From assembly GCF_014635705.1 (NCBI RefSeq), contig NZ_BMDI01000001.1, positions 1-64,000 of the forward strand: 64,000 nucleotides of DNA. The letters are read 5' to 3'. Each line of letters starts with the position of its first letter. Within the stretch, counting starts at the first letter, position 1. Positions 16,971 through 25,084 of this stretch are shown here, piece after piece. Source of the DNA: Oxalicibacterium faecigallinarum. GTDB lineage: Bacteria; Pseudomonadota; Gammaproteobacteria; Burkholderiales; Burkholderiaceae_D. Made by a program: the position numbers and the translations under genes. Under the pieces are notes generated by a model. The model had not been told where the DNA came from and did not search any database. It saw nothing but the letters and a program-made list of their open reading frames with translations.

Positions 16971-17858
16971 TCAGGGGGCCCTGGATAGATGATCGACCAG
17001 TTGTCTGGCATGCGGTGACAAATCATCCCAGTTGCGGATGCAGATGCGTAATTCCCGTGTGGCCCATGCGTCATCCAATGCCACGATCTGAACAGGAAGC
17101 TCGCGTACGTGGCGCAAGGCTGCCGCTTCGGGCAGCATCGCAATGCCTGCATTCTCTGCGACCAGTTGAGCAATCGCATAAAAGCTGGGTGCACGTACCC
17201 GGATCTTCAGAGACACCGCATTCTGCTTGGCCATTTCTTCAATGAAGCGCTGCATGGCCCTTTCGGGTGGCAGACAGACAAATGCATAGCCAAGTGCATC
17301 TTTCATGCGGACAGACGCTTTTTCGGCCAGCACATGCGTTGATGGCACCAGCAACACCAGCTTGTCATGGCGGAAAGGCAGCGGAATCACATCGGACATC
17401 GGCAGGTTGCCATCCATCACACCCACCTCGACTTCGCCTGATTGCACTGCCGACAGGACATCGGCGCTTTTGCGCTCAATCAGTTGCAAATCGATTTCCG
17501 GATAGTCGGCAAGGAAAGGGCCGAGCGCTGCCGGAAGAAACGTGCTGTTGGCGACTGTCGTGCCAGCCAGTTGCAGCGTGATGCGACGTTGTCCGTTCAG
17601 ATCATTCAGCGTTTCTTTCAGCTTTTCGGTCTCGGCGAGAATCTGCCGCGCCCGATCCAGTACAAGCTGACCTGCTGGTGTGGCTTTCATGCCATCGGCA
17701 GAACGATGAAAAATGACGACGCCTGAACGTTGTTCAAAATGACGCAAGCGATTGCTGGCTGCCGACAAGGCAATCGGAAAACTGGTGGCCGCCTTGCTCA
17801 GACTGCCGAGGCGGTCAATGGCAAGGAGGAGACGAAGATCGATCAGATCAAAGTGCAT
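16971..17858 (-). CDS. LysR family transcriptional regulator
   Basis: A 295-residue regulator with an N-terminal winged helix (LRLLLAIDRLGSLSKAATSF, then LSAASNRLRHFEQRSGVVIF) and a C-terminal periplasmic-binding-like effector domain. It is divergent from the EamA transporter gene at 17964, with about 105 bases between starts. By the usual LysR pattern it probably controls that transporter. The effector is unknown. Confidence 0.93.
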   Translation of the reverse strand: MHFDLIDLRLLLAIDRLGSLSKAATSFPIALSAASNRLRHFEQRSGVVIFHRSADGMKATPAGQLVLDRARQILAETEKLKETLNDLNGQRRITLQLAGTTVANSTFLPAALGPFLADYPEIDLQLIERKSADVLSAVQSGEVEVGVMDGNLPMSDVIPLPFRHDKLVLLVPSTHVLAEKASVRMKDALGYAFVCLPPERAMQRFIEEMAKQNAVSLKIRVRAPSFYAIAQLVAENAGIAMLPEAAALRHVRELPVQIVALDDAWATRELRICIRNWDDLSPHARQLVDHLSRAP

Positions 17859-17963
17859 GGCAGGGTTTCTCTTTTAGAGAAGGCTTGATGTTTGAAATAA
17901 GCATTCTGCTGATTTTAACTTCGTATCAGAATAAGTCCCTGTTTGGTTATTTGTCCTCAAAAC

Positions 17964-18899
17964 ATGATTTCGTCGTATCGACAATGGTTGCAGGACGGTC
18001 GGCTATACGCGATTCTTGCCGCCACCGGTTTCAGCCTCAAGGCTGTGTTCGTCAAACTCGCTTATGCTGCCGGTGCTGTCGATGCGCTGACCTTGCTGAC
18101 TTTGCGCATGGGCATCGCGCTGCCCTTGTTCGGCTGGCTGATCTGGCTCAGCCGCGATCCGGAGGCCGCCCCTTTGGCACCATTTGACTGGCTGCGCGTG
18201 CTGTTGCTGGGCATGGTGGGTTATTACCTGTCCAGCCTGTTTGATTTTTACGGACTGGAGTACATCAGCGCCGGTTTGGAGCGCCTGATTCTGTATCTTT
18301 ATCCCACGCTGGTGGTGGTCTTTCAAGCGATCCTGTCGCGCAAACGACCGTCTTCATCCATCGTGCAGGCGATGGCGCTGTGCTACTTCGGTCTGGGCAT
18401 TGCTTTCATCCACGATGTGGGTGTCGCGCAGGGTGACCAGGTCTTCAAAGGTGCGGCCTGGGTATTTGCCAGTGCAGTAACGTATGCGTTTTACTATTTG
18501 GGAACGGGTGCAATGACGCAGCGGCTTGGTTCCATGCGCCTTGCCGGGTTGGCGGGCGCAGCATCGTCGTTGCTGGTCATCATTCATTATCTGCTGGCGG
18601 ATGTACCAACCCGGCTCAATGCCTTGCCTGCAGACGTATGGGGCCATGCCGCCCTGATGGCAGTTTTGTCGACGGTCTTGCCGGTGTACTGGCTGGCATT
18701 GGCAATCCAGAAAATGGGTGCGTCACAGGCCGCGGCCATTGGCAGCCTGGGACCTGTGCTGACGGTACTTGCGTCCTGGTTACTGCTTGCCGAACCCATA
18801 TCGGCGTATCAGCTTGGTGGACTTGCGCTGGTGATGTTTGGCGTATCGCGCCTGAAGCCGGCGGCTACAAAAGCGCCGAAGACCGATCCGCAATCGTGA
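17964..18899 (+). CDS. EamA/DMT family transporter
   Basis: Inner-membrane drug/metabolite exporter of 311 residues from ATG 17964 with ten predicted helices and two EamA repeats; the first runs from FSLKAVFVKLAYAAGAVDAL and the second ends with WLLLAEPISAYQLGGLALVM. The TTG at 17943 is a weaker alternative. Members export amino acids, nucleobases or other metabolites. It lies next to its probable LysR regulator, and the left att site of the genomic island begins nine bases after its stop. Confidence 0.88.
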   Translation: MISSYRQWLQDGRLYAILAATGFSLKAVFVKLAYAAGAVDALTLLTLRMGIALPLFGWLIWLSRDPEAAPLAPFDWLRVLLLGMVGYYLSSLFDFYGLEYISAGLERLILYLYPTLVVVFQAILSRKRPSSSIVQAMALCYFGLGIAFIHDVGVAQGDQVFKGAAWVFASAVTYAFYYLGTGAMTQRLGSMRLAGLAGAASSLLVIIHYLLADVPTRLNALPADVWGHAALMAVLSTVLPVYWLALAIQKMGASQAAAIGSLGPVLTVLASWLLLAEPISAYQLGGLALVMFGVSRLKPAATKAPKTDPQS

Positions 18900-18907
18900 T
18901 CGGATGT

Positions 18908-18922
18908 TGGTCCCGCCGACAG
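18908..18922. repeat. Left attachment site of the genomic island
   Basis: TGGTCCCGCCGACAG matches the 3' end of tRNA-Arg(CCU), TGGTCTCGCCGACAG at 32298-32312, in 14 of 15 positions and in the same orientation. It marks the far boundary of the element whose integrase is at 30849-32195. Confidence 0.82.
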
Positions 18923-19062
18923 TGATCAAATCGAACTTTTTTGTGTCCTAAGTTGTTGATTACACACGAGTTAAAAAGAAAGTGATTGGCAATGTATCAC
19001 ACCATGTATCACACCAGCTATTATCCGTTTCACCAATACATCAGATAGGTGAATGACTATAT

Positions 19063-19893
19063 ATGGCTAATGCGTTAATCAAGTCTGTCGGTGAAATAGG
19101 TATGGAACGCTTGCAAGAATGCGTAGAGCATGCAGGATCAAAGTTCTTGTCAACTATCCGAACATGTTTCGCTGTTAGCAAAAAAGGTCGTGCCGAAGCC
19201 TTCGGAACTTGTTTCTTCCTCAAAGTGGATAGCAAACCATATTTGGTCACGGCGGGACATGTAATTGATCATAGCGATACTTCGACCATTTACATAACGG
19301 CAGGAACTCAACTCAAAACTTTGACTGGCGAATTTATGACCTCAGTCTCGCCTAACGGCAATAGGGACAAAGATCATTATGACTTCGCATTTTTAGAATT
19401 GACCGAGGCGCAATGTGCAGAATTTCAAGTCACTCATTTTATTGAGGAAAACATGATTTCTGCTAATAAAGCAGACACTAGTAAACGCACGTACATGGCT
19501 TTAGGTTTTCCTGCAAGCGCGCAAAAAGTAGAATGGGATAAACCTATTGCCCATACCAACGCCGTATCCCACACAGGTTTTCACAAGCACAACCCACAGT
19601 TGCTTAGTAGATTAAAATTGAGCGGCGACGAACACTTTTCTATCAAGCGTGATAAGCGCGTGAAAGCCTTTAATGGGCCTATGTGTAACGCAATTAGCAT
19701 TAAAGGCGCAAGTGGAGGGGTGTTAATTGATCTCGGCCCTATCGATCCTGCAAAATTGGCTCCGAACGCCCCGTGTACTGCACTGCTTGCAGGGTTGCTC
19801 ATTGAGTTTACGAGGGAGCGAATAGTATTAGCTTTAAAACTTCAAGTTATTCTTGATGCAATCCAGAAGCCATCGTTAAGGTGTGCTCGGTAA
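19063..19893 (+). CDS. Stand-alone trypsin-like serine protease
   Basis: A 276-residue protein without a signal peptide or membrane segment, so probably cytoplasmic. The chymotrypsin-fold triad is readable: H66 in LVTAGHVID, D107 in HYDFAFLEL and S217 in KGASGGVL. There is no PDZ or sensor domain attached. It is the first gene inside the left island boundary. Related trypsin-like domains act as effectors in several bacterial immune systems, but they can also be housekeeping proteases, so a defence role is only inferred. Its closest characterised relative is not recognisable by eye. Confidence 0.75.
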   Translation: MANALIKSVGEIGMERLQECVEHAGSKFLSTIRTCFAVSKKGRAEAFGTCFFLKVDSKPYLVTAGHVIDHSDTSTIYITAGTQLKTLTGEFMTSVSPNGNRDKDHYDFAFLELTEAQCAEFQVTHFIEENMISANKADTSKRTYMALGFPASAQKVEWDKPIAHTNAVSHTGFHKHNPQLLSRLKLSGDEHFSIKRDKRVKAFNGPMCNAISIKGASGGVLIDLGPIDPAKLAPNAPCTALLAGLLIEFTRERIVLALKLQVILDAIQKPSLRCAR

Positions 19894-19992
19894 CCTTTAA
19901 AGGGACGCAGAACTGTCGGAGGTCGGCTTGTTGACCTTCTTTACTAACCAGATGCCATTCAAGCGCATCTGGTGGCAACGCAGACGACCGCA

Positions 19993-20424
19993 CTAGTTCT
20001 TCCATCTATTCTCTTGACCAGCAAGGTCTATCCACATTTTTGCGTCTTCAACATTCAGTATCACAGGCCGTCTGTCGTGGACATCAACCATTACACCTGA
20101 AGACTCGCTAGTCAGTAGCGCATAGTCAAACAGGTTTGCCGTCTTTTGGTTTGATGTCCCCAAGGCTGTCTGTTTTTCTTATCGCCTGTCCATTCATACC
20201 AACTATTTGCAGGTATCAATGCACGACCTTTCTTCCACACAGAAGACCAGTAGCTGCTGCGAGACTTTTCGACCGGCGTTGATATGAAGCGGCAGTTTTT
20301 TCTTGCGCCCACTTGGTGTGTAGCGTCTTGGCGGCGGCATGATGTCAAAGATACGTGACTCAGGCAGACCAATGCTGCTGAGGTAATCCATCAAGTCCCG
20401 TGCTTGTGAAATGCGGCCACACAT
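19993..20424 (-). pseudogene. Broken SRAP (YedK/HMCES-type) gene
   Basis: Three reading frames carry successive parts of one SRAP domain. The first begins MCGRISQ at 20424 with the catalytic Cys2. The second contains YWSSVWKKGRALIPANSWYE with the conserved glutamate. The third contains FDYALLTSESSGVMVDVHDR, then RPVILNVEDAKMW, with the active-site histidine, ending at 19993. At least two frameshifts and an internal deletion around the usual WG..P segment separate them. SRAP proteins crosslink to abasic sites in single-stranded DNA and are common on mobile elements. Confidence 0.8.
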
Positions 20425-20611
20425 GTTGTGTGTCTCCTTCGCAGAATTGATCAGCCAGAATAACTCGGACTGCTTCCTTGATCGGGTCTTTGGTTACATC
20501 AATGCTGCCTTCTCCGTAACGAACGAAGAAAATGTGATGCGCTTGTCGTTTTGTAAAACCACGGCTGATAAGCACAGCTTCCCAAATGCAGTGCCATATT
20601 GCTTCATCCAT
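20360..20611 (-). CDS. Small hypothetical protein upstream of the SRAP remnant
   Basis: An 83-residue product (MDEAIWHCIWEAVLISRGFT at the start) with a strong AGGGAG site four bases before ATG 20611. It contains a helical N-terminal half and a short acidic C-terminal half; no domain is recognised. Its 3' end overlaps the 5' end of the SRAP remnant by 65 bases, suggesting the two were once translated together. Confidence 0.55.
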   Translation of the reverse strand: MDEAIWHCIWEAVLISRGFTKRQAHHIFFVRYGEGSIDVTKDPIKEAVRVILADQFCEGDTQHVWPHFTSTGLDGLPQQHWSA

Positions 20612-20741
20612 GCTACTCCCTTTGATGAATAACGAACGATTCAACGTAGTGGTTGCACACCACAAGAGGGGGTCATTATACTAAAAACTACTGTATATAA
20701 ACACATATCAAAGATGCAATTAAATTCATCTAGGAAGAGGT

Positions 20742-21092
20742 ATGAAGGTCACAATATTGCCGACAAGGTGTGAGGGAGTTGCGTACGAACGTGGCGAGTT
20801 GAAGCGTGCACCGTGTACTGAAGGCGACCTGCAGATTGTTGATACACGTGAAAACAATTTGAACCGGATCGTGAAGGTAGCCAAGCTAACGACTCCGTAC
20901 TCGATCAAGCAGCTACTAGAGGTTCATATTGTTTGGATGAACGACAACAAGATGTGCCTGAGTGGTTTTGAACGGGTGATGAAGGATGGTCATGTCGTTG
21001 ACTACGCACAGTCTTGGGTGTGCTTGATAGATGAACATCAAGGTAGAGACAACGATAACATCTTGCCAATTCGTGAGAATTGGCAGCATTAA
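20742..21092 (+). CDS. Hypothetical protein
   Basis: A 116-residue soluble protein preceded by AGGAAGAGGT at good spacing. It is predicted mixed alpha/beta, with MKVTILPTRCEGVAYERGEL at the start and no signal peptide or motif I can name. It precedes a small membrane protein gene with an 89-base gap. Confidence 0.6.
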   Translation: MKVTILPTRCEGVAYERGELKRAPCTEGDLQIVDTRENNLNRIVKVAKLTTPYSIKQLLEVHIVWMNDNKMCLSGFERVMKDGHVVDYAQSWVCLIDEHQGRDNDNILPIRENWQH

Positions 21093-21181
21093 ACGTAGAT
21101 GCCATATTCATGAGATAGCTTTATGCTGCCTAGCAACAGAAAAATCGCTGGTACTTTGCCCGCTCTTCCATTTAAGAATAA

Positions 21182-21709
21182 ATGACACCAAAACCACAGT
21201 GGCTACTGTATGCCGTTGATTTCGCTCAGATTGTCTCGGCTGCAGCCACGGCATTAGCTGTAGGCGTTTCACTATGGCTGGCTCGCCGTAACGAACAACC
21301 TCGGGTAAGACTTGTGGCTGGGCAGATGACAACGGTGACGATCAGACCAGACGGTGATACATCAAAAGAGAATGCACTTGCTTTAAACATAGCCAATGCA
21401 GGGCTGCTTCCACTTCGGATTCAGGATGCCTCCATTTTTTTCTCGCTGAAGAATGGGAAGAATCGCATCTTTGGTCTCGGCAAGTATGATTCCACGACGA
21501 ATACAAGTACATTTCCGGCGAGCTTAGAACATGGTCACACCCTTGTTTTATCGTTTCCAATACGGTTAAACGAATCCCCATGGGATTGCTTACCGAATCT
21601 CTGGTGGTATAAAAATCGTCCATTCATTCGGGTGACGACAAGTCTAGGTAAAACATATCAATTGAGATTGAAGCGTAGTTTTATACAACAACTACTGAAT
21701 ACCGATTAA
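21182..21709 (+). CDS. Hypothetical protein with N-terminal membrane helix
   Basis: A 175-residue protein with one N-terminal membrane segment (FAQIVSAAATALAVGVSLWL, about residues 14-33) followed by a soluble, beta-rich domain (LALNIANAGLLPLRIQDASI). The topology suggests a small membrane-anchored domain. Its TAA is immediately followed by the ATG of the nuclease-like gene, implying co-translation. No known family recognised. Confidence 0.65.
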   Translation: MTPKPQWLLYAVDFAQIVSAAATALAVGVSLWLARRNEQPRVRLVAGQMTTVTIRPDGDTSKENALALNIANAGLLPLRIQDASIFFSLKNGKNRIFGLGKYDSTTNTSTFPASLEHGHTLVLSFPIRLNESPWDCLPNLWWYKNRPFIRVTTSLGKTYQLRLKRSFIQQLLNTD

Positions 21710-22148
21710 ATGCTTTTAGCGACATTACTTGCCATCGTCGTCGGGGTCTCTGATGGAGACACAGTCACGGCACTTACTCATGACAAGACTCAAATGAAGG
21801 TGCGTCTTTCAGGAATAGATGCTCCTGAGTCACGCCAACCGTTCGGTCAACGTAGCAAGCAGAACTTGTCAGACCTTGTGTACGGCAAGGAAGTTGATTT
21901 GTCATGTGGCAAGATAGATAAATACAGGCGTCACATCTGCGTCATCCATGTGAACGGGCGGGATGCCAACCTTGAACAGATCAAGGCGGGTATGGCATGG
22001 TGGTACAAAGACTACAAGAGGGATCAGGGGGTTGCGGAACGGGATCGGTATAGGGTATGAGGCTGAGGCCAGAAATGCCTCTATGGGGCTATGGCGTGAC
22101 CCTGCCCCTGTGCCTCCGTGGGACTGGCGAAAGCAACAGCGCCGCTAG
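21710..22148 (+). pseudogene. Staphylococcal-nuclease homologue with a frameshift
   Basis: The first frame (21710-22060) gives a nuclease core with GVSDGDTVTAL, KVRLSGIDAPESRQPFGQRS and LEQIKAGMAWWYKDY, then ends RDRYRV at a TGA. The expected C-terminal part, YEAEARNASMGLWRDPAP followed by PWDW, continues in the next frame to 22148. The break lies near 22045-22055. Thermonuclease-like proteins cut DNA and RNA with calcium. The catalytic residues all lie before the break, so a truncated product might still fold poorly. A sequencing error is a possible alternative. Confidence 0.78.
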
Positions 22149-22151
22149 AGG

Positions 22152-22463
22152 TCAAGCATAGTCTTCTTCAGCACTGCTCCCAATCTGTGTTTTCAATGCT
22201 TCTAGTTCATCCTGCAGTTCAGCCAAGGCTGTAGTGCTGTTATCAAGGTCATCCTTGATGACCTCAAGTTCCTCTTTCAAGCTTTCGACTTGGTCTGCCA
22301 AGCGGCGTGCACCTGACTGATTGAAATGAACAATTAAAGCTAGATAAGTAAGGATCGCCAAGACGATACGCGCTGACGAATCTGCTTCAACGAGCATGTA
22401 CACACCTACCGCTGCACCCAGCGTCACAACCAACTGCACGATCCCGAAAACAATGTCTTTCAT
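22152..22463 (-). CDS. Small membrane protein with C-terminal coiled coil
   Basis: From ATG 22463 (GGA six bases upstream; ATG 22469 also possible) the product has about 103 residues. There are two short membrane helices (VFGIVQLVVTLGAAVGVYML and IVLAILTYLALIVHF), then an acidic coiled coil (LADQVESLKEELEVIKDDLD). It is divergent from the XRE regulator gene. The membrane-plus-coiled-coil layout recalls small membrane effectors or spanin-like proteins, but no family is assigned. Confidence 0.6.
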   Translation of the reverse strand: MKDIVFGIVQLVVTLGAAVGVYMLVEADSSARIVLAILTYLALIVHFNQSGARRLADQVESLKEELEVIKDDLDNSTTALAELQDELEALKTQIGSSAEEDYA

Positions 22464-22549
22464 AGTCATTCCATAGGCGACAAAACAGCAGTATTGTATA
22501 TCCCGATAGGGGTTATGGGGTATCACGAAAGAGGTTACAGAATGCGTGC

Positions 22550-22801
22550 ATGCCTAACCCGATCCATGAACCCCGCTACCAAATCTTTAAAGAGATGTTG
22601 ACCGCTGCACGCATGTCGGCGGGGCTGAAGCAATCCGAAGTAGCAGACCGCCTTGGAAAGCCTCAGTCGTTTGTAAGTAAGTATGAGCGGTCGGAAAGAC
22701 GGCTTGATGTCCCTGAGTTCCTAGAAGTCGCTGCAGTCCTCGGCATCGATGTCGCCAAATTCCTAAAGGCATATCAGGCAGAGTTGGCAAAACGTAGGTG
22801 A
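22550..22801 (+). CDS. XRE family transcriptional regulator
   Basis: An 83-residue DNA-binding protein with a single helix-turn-helix (LKQSEVADRLGKPQSFVSKY, about residues 26-45, then ERSERRLDVPEFLEVAAVLG). It is typical of phage- or toxin-antitoxin-type repressors. It is divergent from the coiled-coil membrane protein gene and lies 96 bases upstream of a hypothetical gene, so it may control either. Confidence 0.88.
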   Translation: MPNPIHEPRYQIFKEMLTAARMSAGLKQSEVADRLGKPQSFVSKYERSERRLDVPEFLEVAAVLGIDVAKFLKAYQAELAKRR

Positions 22802-22897
22802 GACGTTTGTGGTGCGTATACAACCCTGGTTGAAGCGCGAGGTTGTAAACGGTTGTTTATTGGCATACGCTGGTTGGTTTACTTCGGAGCCAACCAT

Positions 22898-23437
22898 ATG
22901 GACAACCAGACCACCGGCATCGCCTTCAACATCATTCAAGTAGGCCCTGACTTCGATTACAGGGCGTTCCTCAGTCATCACGTATCAAGAATCATCGAGA
23001 AACTGACGACCGGCAATCCCCACAGTCTGCTGTATCAAATTCCGCACCCACTGGCTGCACATGACGATGATGTGTGGGAGGGGCGCTATGCACCTGTAGG
23101 TGACGTGTATTTCAACATGCCGACCCTGTTGCCACCTACGTTGTTGGAAGAGCATGGGGGGGATCAAAAGCGGGCAGCAGCAGTGTGCGTTCGTCTTGAA
23201 CGACTAATGCTGCAGGAATCTTTCCAGCGGTGGGGAGTCATCAAACTGCTTGCAAAGGGACTTCGCCAGCATGGCTATCGATATTTGATCTTGTCTTCGA
23301 TCACGAATAAACCATTTGCGCGTTACTTGCATGAACAGAGCAAGCTTCAGGGAAGCAAGTGGGAATTGCTTGGCGATGCACCACTTGACGAAGAAGGCCA
23401 ACTGAAAAGCTACAGCGTGTTCTCCTTGGCCCTCTGA
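22898..23437 (+). CDS. Hypothetical protein
   Basis: Start chosen at ATG 22898 because CGGAG lies eight bases ahead; the frame opens at 22853. The 179-residue soluble product has an alpha/beta pattern, including LLAKGLRQHGYRYLILSSIT, faintly reminiscent of acetyltransferase folds, but key motifs cannot be confirmed. Its last 28 bases overlap the antisense small membrane peptide gene at 23410-23538. Confidence 0.65.
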   Translation: MDNQTTGIAFNIIQVGPDFDYRAFLSHHVSRIIEKLTTGNPHSLLYQIPHPLAAHDDDVWEGRYAPVGDVYFNMPTLLPPTLLEEHGGDQKRAAAVCVRLERLMLQESFQRWGVIKLLAKGLRQHGYRYLILSSITNKPFARYLHEQSKLQGSKWELLGDAPLDEEGQLKSYSVFSLAL

Positions 23438-23538
23438 TGGAGGCGTTTAGAAACGGCCACTGCTCTGAAGAGTGCAACAACAAGAACGACAAAAAGCCCT
23501 TTAACCCATTTTTGAAGATAGTTCACGAGGTCAAGCAT
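23410..23538 (-). CDS. 42-residue hydrophobic peptide gene
   Basis: MLDLVNYLQKWVKGLFVVLV is followed by VALFRAVAVSKRLHQRAKEN and two more residues. There is one membrane helix at about 12-30 and a basic C-terminal tail. The ATG lies seven bases after the TAA of the 377-residue coiled-coil protein, so it could be made by translational coupling; it lacks a good binding site of its own. The DNA encoding its helix is repeated exactly (42 bp) behind the DUF4062 gene, where an out-of-frame homologous peptide is encoded. Conserved hydrophobic pattern upstream of the repeat supports it being a real peptide. Function unknown. Confidence 0.5.
   Translation of the reverse strand: MLDLVNYLQKWVKGLFVVLVVALFRAVAVSKRLHQRAKENTL
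23475..23516 (-). repeat. 42-bp exact direct repeat, copy A
   Basis: Identical to 25034-25075 and in the same orientation. Read on the minus strand it encodes QKWVKGLFVVLVV in both places. Each copy lies 30 or fewer bases and 10 or fewer bases, respectively, beyond the stop of a minus-strand gene (coiled-coil protein, DUF4062 protein). Confidence 0.92.
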
Positions 23539-23545
23539 GGGGGGC

Positions 23546-24679
23546 TTAGGTTGTCTTATCTATTTGAACCGTAGGAATTTTTTCAATAAGTTTACCGGCC
23601 ATACTTTCAGCAAAACGGGTCTCATCTCCTCTGTCAATATGACGTTCACGTTCTGACAAAAATGCAGAAGTTGTAGAAATATTCCAATGAGCAAATGCTT
23701 CTTTAACATTATCTGCACCGGCATTGGTTCCGAAAACAGACATGTAAAATTTGCCATAGTGAATTGCATGTTTACGTTCTGCGCTTTTGAGGGATTCATG
23801 CATATAACTACGTCCTTGGGACGCGCAAAATTTCACTATTGCGACTAGAAGTCCAACGAAGATGGCACCCTTTACGGAGAAGAATGCAATCAACGACCAC
23901 TGAATGTCCTTGTTTGCGATGAGTTCCCTACCTCCAGATACAGCGAACCCAAAAGCCAGTGTTATACCTACACCGAATGTGATTAATGCGGCTAGTGACC
24001 AGCACGCAGCATAGACACCAAAGTCTTTGCGGGAAGTTTCCAATGCCGCAAGTGCCATTTCCACAAACTCATTAGTGTTGTCTTTGATTGTGGCTTGGAC
24101 ACTTTCATCACGAAGAGACTTCAAGTCATCGGTGAGTCGTTTGTTCTCAGCTTGAATCTCTTCGGAAGACGTTTTAATAGAGCGGATTTCGTCGTTTAAT
24201 TTACTAACGACCGATTCCAACATGCGATTTCTGTTGATTTGTTCGTCATTTTGCTGTTTCAGTGATTCAAGCATATTGAGCTGAGGCCCGTGAGCTTGCT
24301 TGTCACGTAGACGTGCTAGAGCGGCAGTAATATGGCCGCGTATTTCCCCGATAGCATGTTCGATAACGTTATACAGCTTTGATCTTTGCTCATGTCTGTG
24401 CATGAGAATTATGTCCGGCAGTCCTCTGAGGTGCATGGACATACTCTTGAGTTCGTCAGCTTTTGACTGAAGAAAATCAATGGAAGCTGGTGGCATTGCC
24501 AGTGGTGGATATGCCAGCATCGTTACTACTTGCGTAATTGACGACGCGATGTCTACCGATGAATCACCATCTGGGTCACTGTGAATGAGGTCAACAAGCG
24601 TATCCATTATCGCTCTAAGCTCATACCAATAATGATTGGCTTCTTCTAGGTCTTGAGGTGTTGCGTTGAGATATGACAT
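23546..24679 (-). CDS. Coiled-coil two-helix membrane protein
   Basis: The 377-residue protein has a helical N-terminal half (about 1-125), a coiled coil at about 130-205 (MLESVVSKLNDEIRSIKTSS and neighbours) and two membrane helices at about 228-250 (WSLAALITFGVGITLAFGFA) and 264-285 (LIAFFSVKGAIFVGLLVAIV). A soluble C-terminal helical domain follows. The membrane region with both ends cytoplasmic resembles membrane effectors of some defence loci. It is followed within seven bases by the 42-residue peptide gene and lies downstream of the DUF4062-TPR gene on the same strand. No family recognised. Confidence 0.7.
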   Translation of the reverse strand: MSYLNATPQDLEEANHYWYELRAIMDTLVDLIHSDPDGDSSVDIASSITQVVTMLAYPPLAMPPASIDFLQSKADELKSMSMHLRGLPDIILMHRHEQRSKLYNVIEHAIGEIRGHITAALARLRDKQAHGPQLNMLESLKQQNDEQINRNRMLESVVSKLNDEIRSIKTSSEEIQAENKRLTDDLKSLRDESVQATIKDNTNEFVEMALAALETSRKDFGVYAACWSLAALITFGVGITLAFGFAVSGGRELIANKDIQWSLIAFFSVKGAIFVGLLVAIVKFCASQGRSYMHESLKSAERKHAIHYGKFYMSVFGTNAGADNVKEAFAHWNISTTSAFLSERERHIDRGDETRFAESMAGKLIEKIPTVQIDKTT

Positions 24680-25033
24680 GGCTGGACAGTGTTAAAAATT
24701 TGCAAGATAGCGTACCGCATAACCATCAATCGTTTGTCATTCTTTTAAGGTACACCTCAAGCGAACCATTACCTGCACCCCTGAAACTGGTTCTTTAAAA
24801 GGTGGGGTGTAACCGAAAATGTACTGATGTACTGATGTGCTGAGAACTACCCTATAAGAATCAAGGGCTACTTATGTTACTGGTGGCTAGGTCGGCTTAG
24901 TCCAGAGGAAGGCCACACTTATTCGTCTATGGATTGATGAGCCACAGAAAGCATTCGTCTTACTTGAAGACTACGTGCCTCTTGGCTACTGCACATATCA
25001 GCCGATGAAATAATGACTCTCTGATTCAAAGCC
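24680..25033. other. Intergenic region of the island
   Basis: About 350 bases without an intact gene. An eight-base unit (TGTACTGA) occurs nearly three times in tandem at about 24820-24842. An open stretch at 24891-25013 on the plus strand reads VGLVQRKATLIRLWIDEPQK then AFVLLEDYVPLGYCTYQPMK and a stop; it looks protein-like but has no start, so it may be the tail of a deleted gene. Confidence 0.4.
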
Positions 25034-25075
25034 CAACAACAAGAACGACAAAAAGCCCTTTAACCCATTTTTGAA
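25034..25075 (-). repeat. 42-bp exact direct repeat, copy B
   Basis: Exact copy of 23475-23516. It begins nine bases beyond the DUF4062 stop. Here the encoded hydrophobic peptide has no ATG and ends at TGA 25028-25026, but is open in frame back through the C-tract at 25097-25104. Confidence 0.92.
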
Positions 25076-25084
25076 AAACACTGA

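Noticed and set aside
24820-24842. Tandem 8-bp repeats (TGTACTGA)
   Set aside because: Fewer than three perfect units and no gene in frame; too little to call a regulatory or CRISPR-like array.
24891-25013. Protein-like open stretch in the island
   Set aside because: Forty codons without a start and with a stop directly upstream; possibly the end of a deleted gene, but too short to annotate as one.
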